Assembly (NCBI GenBank): GCA_017794945.1
Contig: CP051239.1
Coordinates: 1,788,692 to 1,852,691 of the forward strand
Direction of reading: 5' to 3'
DNA from: Alcanivorax sp.
Lineage (GTDB): Bacteria; Pseudomonadota; Gammaproteobacteria; Pseudomonadales; Alcanivoracaceae
Length of the DNA stretch: 64,000 bases
This document shows, in pieces, positions 60,745 through 64,000 of the stretch. How positions within the stretch are numbered: position 1 is the first letter of the stretch; every line of letters starts with the position of its first letter. Under the pieces are notes generated by a model. The model was not told the origin of the DNA. It made no database searches and worked only from the letters and a program-made list of their open reading frames with translations. Made by a program: the position numbers and the translations under genes.

Positions 60745-62111
60745 CCACGGAACCCGCCGACACAGCGCTGACTTGGGAACAGCTCGCCGCCCTGGACTGG
60801 ACCCGGTCCGGCGGCTTCACCCTGGATATCGACGGCGAGCCGTTGCGCGCCGAGGCGGTGCTGCGCCATCTGCCCGGCCGCCGTATCGCGGTGCGCGCCC
60901 GCTGGCGCGGTGCCACCGTGTTCGCCAAGCTGTTCTTCGCCGGCCACGCCGAGGAAGCCGCCCGGGAGCTGGCGCGCCATGGCGCCCTGGTGGACGCCGG
61001 CGTGCCCACGCCCGGGCTGATTTTCGAGAACGTCCGCAACACGGCGGGCGGCCGGGGCGCGCTGATGATCCAGGAATGGGTGGGCGGCCAGTCCGGCCAG
61101 GCGACCCTGCGCGGCGAGCGCGGCCTGGCGCTGGCCGGTGATCTGCTCGACAGCCTGTTCCTGCTCTACCGGGCCGGCCTGCGGCAGTTGGACCTGCACC
61201 TGGATAATTTTCTGTTCGACGGCGAGCGCTTTTTGGTCATCGACCCCGGCGAAGTGGTGCCGCTGCCCGGCGGCCTGCGCTATGAACCGGCGATCCTCGA
61301 TAACCTGGCGCTGTTCTGTGCCCAGGCGCCGCTGGACCTGCGTGACCGGCTTCAGGAACAGGTGGCGGTGCGTTTGCGCCAGGAAGGGCTGCGCAGTGAA
61401 CGCCTGGCCGCCATGGTGCGCCGCCGCAGTGACCGGCGGTTGCGCAGCGCGATGAAAAAGTGGCGCCGGGAAAGCTCCGCCATCGGCGTCTGGCAAGAAC
61501 ATCAGGAGCAATGGCTCTACCGCCGTTCGCTGGGGCGCGAGGACTTCGATGCCTTGTCGGGCTGGTTGCGTGACCCGCGTAGTCTGGCGCTGATCAAGGA
61601 AGGCAGCCGGGTAAGCGTCTACGGCAACGACCAGTGGATCGTGAAGCATTACCGGGAAAGCGGCCTCAAGACCCGACTGCGGCGGGCGCTGTTCCAAACC
61701 CGTGCGGATATTTCCTGGGTGATGGGCTGGACCTGGGCCCTGCTGGGGGTGCCCACGCCACGCCCGGCGATGCTGCGGCGTTGCCCCGACGGCGAGGCGC
61801 TGATCGCCTTCCCCCGGCTTGAAGGCACGCAGGCGCTGAGCACCCTGATGGAGGAACAACGGGAGCGCGCCCGGCGCGTGGCTCCCACCGTGGAGCTTTG
61901 GTTGCGGCGGCTCGGCGAGACCGGCTTCTGGCACGGCGACGCCAAGGCGCAGAATATTCTCGTCGACGACCAGGACCGCGTGCACTTCATCGACCTGGAC
62001 GGCGCCGGCTTCAGTGGCGTCAGCCGGCGCCGGGCCCGCCAGCAGGCCCGGGATCTCAAGCGTTTCAAACGGAACTGGATTCAGTTCCAGGAGAAGCCGC
62101 CGCTCCGTTAG
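60741..62111 (+). CDS. Tandem-domain LPS kinase (InaA/WaaP-like)
   Basis: 456 residues, GTG start overlapping the previous stop. It contains two kinase-like units. The first (about 30-230) has Lys63 in TVFAKLFF, LDLHLDNFLFDGERFLVIDP. The second (about 290-450) has SLALIKEGSRVSVYGNDQWI, then VKHYRES, and WHGDAKAQNILVDDQDRVHF with IDLDGAG. Both catalytic loops are intact, so both halves may be active. Similar two-domain genes sit in the Pseudomonas core cluster (PA5006 type). The phosphate acceptor, probably a core sugar, is inferred. Confidence 0.85.
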   Translation: MTTEPADTALTWEQLAALDWTRSGGFTLDIDGEPLRAEAVLRHLPGRRIAVRARWRGATVFAKLFFAGHAEEAARELARHGALVDAGVPTPGLIFENVRNTAGGRGALMIQEWVGGQSGQATLRGERGLALAGDLLDSLFLLYRAGLRQLDLHLDNFLFDGERFLVIDPGEVVPLPGGLRYEPAILDNLALFCAQAPLDLRDRLQEQVAVRLRQEGLRSERLAAMVRRRSDRRLRSAMKKWRRESSAIGVWQEHQEQWLYRRSLGREDFDALSGWLRDPRSLALIKEGSRVSVYGNDQWIVKHYRESGLKTRLRRALFQTRADISWVMGWTWALLGVPTPRPAMLRRCPDGEALIAFPRLEGTQALSTLMEEQRERARRVAPTVELWLRRLGETGFWHGDAKAQNILVDDQDRVHFIDLDGAGFSGVSRRRARQQARDLKRFKRNWIQFQEKPPLR

Positions 62112-62114
62112 CGG

Positions 62115-63212
62115 TTACAGCCGGCCGTCGCCGCCTTCCATCAGAGAACGGAAGCGGGCGTGGTAGCTTTCGATGCTGAACGACTCATTGAAGATGCGGT
62201 ATTGCTCGCGGCGGGTGTCTTCCAGCTGTTCCGGAGTGGCGCTGCCCAGATAGTCCAGCACCGTTTTCACCGCCTCCGTGCTTTCTTTTTCAAACAGCCA
62301 GCGTTGATCCCGCAGAATTTCCGGAATGCCGCCCACCGGGGTGCCGTAGCCGGGGACCCCGGCGGCGATCGCTTCCAGCATGGCGATGGGCAGGCCCTCG
62401 CGCAGTGACGGCATGATGAAGGCGTCGAACGCGGACACATAACGATAGGCGTTCTTGCGGCCGCCGGCGAAAATAAGCCGGTCCGCCAGATCGTGTTGTT
62501 TGGCCGCCTCGCGCATTTCGTCGAGCAGTTCACCGTCCCCGATCACCACCACATGGGGCGGGTTGTCCATCTGGCGCATGGCCTCGATCAGATACTTGTG
62601 GCCTTTTACCGGGCGCATGCGTCCCACCGTGCCGATCACTCTCGGCGCGTCCACCGGCACGCCCAGGTCGCGGCGCGCCTGTTCCCGGTCGAGCAGGTTG
62701 TCGCGGACAATCTTTTCGTTCACGGAGTTGGGAATCGCCACCACTTCGTCCGGCGCGAAACCGCGCTGCAGCATGTCCTGGCGCACCGCCTCGGAACAGG
62801 CGGCGAACTTCCAGTCTCGCATCAGCAGTTTGGCGAACAGGCGCCGGCGCGGGCGCTTGAACTCGCCCATGTTGTGCACCACCGAGATCTTGCGCACGCC
62901 GGGCAGGAACAGGCCGCACCAGGCCACGAACACCGAGGGCTTCATGCGGTGGGTGATGATCACATCCGGTTTATCGCGGCGCAGCTGGCGCAGCACCTTA
63001 AGCACCGCCGAAGGGCGGATGCGTTTGATGTCCGACTTGCTGAAATTGAACGCCACCGTCTCGCAGCCGAGCCGTTCGCCCAGGTTGCCGGCCTCGCCGT
63101 GGAAGATATAAAAGCTGCGTTCGTGGCCGTGGGCGGCGCGGATCACTTCCTCGAACAGATCCACGCCTTCCACGGTGTCATTGCGGTATTTGCATACCTG
63201 AACCACTTTCAT
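62115..63212 (-). CDS. GT4 family glycosyltransferase, LPS cluster
   Basis: 365 residues. GT-B fold: VQVCKYRNDTVEGVDLFEEV, a mid DVIITHRMKPSVFVAWCGLF, then RVIGTVGRMRPVKGHKYLIE, and FDAFIMPSLREGLPIAMLEA with the E-x7-E nucleotide-sugar motif. It is convergent with the core kinase gene by 3 bp. Its start overlaps the upstream ligase gene by 35 bp, so the two are coupled. Donor and acceptor are unknown; the location argues for LPS or O-antigen. Confidence 0.88.
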   Translation of the reverse strand: MKVVQVCKYRNDTVEGVDLFEEVIRAAHGHERSFYIFHGEAGNLGERLGCETVAFNFSKSDIKRIRPSAVLKVLRQLRRDKPDVIITHRMKPSVFVAWCGLFLPGVRKISVVHNMGEFKRPRRRLFAKLLMRDWKFAACSEAVRQDMLQRGFAPDEVVAIPNSVNEKIVRDNLLDREQARRDLGVPVDAPRVIGTVGRMRPVKGHKYLIEAMRQMDNPPHVVVIGDGELLDEMREAAKQHDLADRLIFAGGRKNAYRYVSAFDAFIMPSLREGLPIAMLEAIAAGVPGYGTPVGGIPEILRDQRWLFEKESTEAVKTVLDYLGSATPEQLEDTRREQYRIFNESFSIESYHARFRSLMEGGDGRL

Positions 63213-64000
63213 CGCGTGTCTCCTGTTGTCTCACATAGGCGACCAGCAGTGCCATGGGAATCCACACGCTGGGCCAGTTATACATAAACGGCGTATAGGG
63301 ATGGATGCCGTCGAACAGCACCGCGCTGAAGCCGGTGGCCATCGCCGCCGCCAGCACGCAGACGCGCTGCGGGTAGGCGCGCCAGCCGCGCCACAGCGCC
63401 GGCGCCCACAGCATCACCCACAGCCCCAGACCCAGAAAGCCGATGTGGTAAAGCAGCGACAGGAAATAGTTGTGCGGATGGTCCTGCACCACCGGCTCGC
63501 CGTCGACCACGATGTGCAGCTCGCGGGTTTCGTTGGCCATGCCGTGGCCCGTCACCGGCGCTTCCAGGATCATCTCCCAGGTGGCGGACCAAAGCTGCGG
63601 GCGCTGGCTGGTGCCCCGTTCGGTGATCACTTCCGGGTTCAGGGCGAGCGCCGCGGCGGCGACCAGTGCCACCGCCACCAGCGGCAACAGCAGCCGGCGT
63701 TTCATGTTGATGATCGGCAGCGCCATGCAGCCCACCGCCAGCGCCACCAGGGTGGAGCGGCGCTGGTTGGCGGCCAGATAAATGAGCAGCGCCAGGGTGA
63801 TCAGATAGGGGGCGACGCGCACCAGACGGCCGGGCGGCAGTTGCCGGCTGGCGAAGAAGGCGAAGAACGGCAGCGTGATGCAGTACATGCTGGCGTACAG
63901 CTGGTTGGTGTCGAGTACCAGCCAGGGGCGGATTTTGAACACCTCGAATACGCCGTAGAGCTGCGAGCTGAACGGCCGGTCGACGATGAAATAATAGGCG
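63178..64000 (-). CDS. O-antigen ligase family membrane protein, 3' part
   Basis: The frame is open to the window edge; about 274 C-terminal codons are seen and the start lies beyond 64000. Multiple membrane helices (LPFFAFFASRQL, LVRVAPYLITLALLIYLAAN, LLLPLVAVALVAAAALALN) surround a periplasmic loop with RPQLWSATWEMILEAPVTGH and HPHNYFLSLLYHIGFLG, the Wzy_C/WaaL motif with conserved His. WaaL attaches O-antigen to the lipid A core in the periplasmic face of the inner membrane; Wzy polymerase is an alternative. It fits the LPS cluster. Confidence 0.85.
   Translation of the reverse strand, partial: AYYFIVDRPFSSQLYGVFEVFKIRPWLVLDTNQLYASMYCITLPFFAFFASRQLPPGRLVRVAPYLITLALLIYLAANQRRSTLVALAVGCMALPIINMKRRLLLPLVAVALVAAAALALNPEVITERGTSQRPQLWSATWEMILEAPVTGHGMANETRELHIVVDGEPVVQDHPHNYFLSLLYHIGFLGLGLWVMLWAPALWRGWRAYPQRVCVLAAAMATGFSAVLFDGIHPYTPFMYNWPSVWIPMALLVAYVRQQETRDESGSGMQIPQ

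Overview
The window is dense, high-GC, single-chromosome housekeeping DNA from a gammaproteobacterium. Three gene orders match the Pseudomonas/Alcanivorax type: argH-algZ-algR-hemC-hemD-hemX-hemY, rppH-ptsP-lgt-thyA-folA, and glnE-ilvE-waaF-waaC-waaG-waaP. The lptM-lysA / dapF-DUF484-xerC-yigB block fits as well. I favour an Alcanivorax-like member of the Pseudomonadales/Oceanospirillales; this is inference from synteny and base composition, not a search result. Both ends are cut inside genes: an RlmI-type rRNA methyltransferase on the left and an O-antigen-ligase-type membrane protein on the right.

Layout. 1-3.5 kb: rRNA methyltransferase, LysE exporter, diheme cytochrome lipoprotein. 3.7-7.8 kb: a leftward copper operon (copA, methyltransferase, cupredoxin, DUF411) behind a CueR-type promoter with a 19-bp spacer. 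7.9-10.7 kb: outer-membrane protein, imelysin-like lipoprotein, HAD phosphatase. 10.8-17.6 kb: rppH-ptsP, an NRDE protein, a TSUP permease, lgt-thyA-folA. 17.6-20 kb: the one clearly accessory island, with two duplicated XRE regulators and a divergent type III-like Mod DNA methyltransferase that has no restriction partner and a short C-terminus. 20-22.6 kb: two conserved unknowns, then Fur-controlled hemP and a HemS-like gene. 23-31 kb: yqcC, yigB, xerC, DUF484, dapF, rlmJ, lysA-lptM, argH. 31-37 kb: algZ-algR and hemCDXY. 37-44 kb: pqiABC, a ferredoxin reductase, MAPEG and a tandem DSBA-fold protein. 44-50 kb: ilvD, vapBC, argA, a Pit phosphate transporter with its DUF47 partner. 50-64 kb: a GspE-like ATPase, glnE, ilvE, then the LPS core cluster (two heptosyltransferases, three glycosyltransferases, two kinase genes, ligase).

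The most unusual content is intergenic. Five copies (3579, 8675, 8880, 22595, 36851) of a long-stem hairpin element lie in four convergent intergenic gaps. They share a core, but the outer arms differ between copies and stay perfectly self-complementary. Inside the core a 3-bp stem closing a hexaloop shows compensatory changes in several copies (CCC/GGG, TCC/GGA, TAC/GTA). The loop on one strand is AGGGA(C/T/A), closed by a C-G pair, which resembles a CsrA/RsmA binding hairpin. This is the strongest candidate here for an undescribed structured element. Other repeats are a YcaC-like GTAGGTCGG...CCGACCTAC bimer (2 copies), Pseudomonas-like GTGGGAGCGGGC REPs (several) and an AT-rich 32-nt-arm hairpin between algR and hemC.

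I saw no rRNA or tRNA gene, CRISPR array, transposase, prophage or replication origin in the window.
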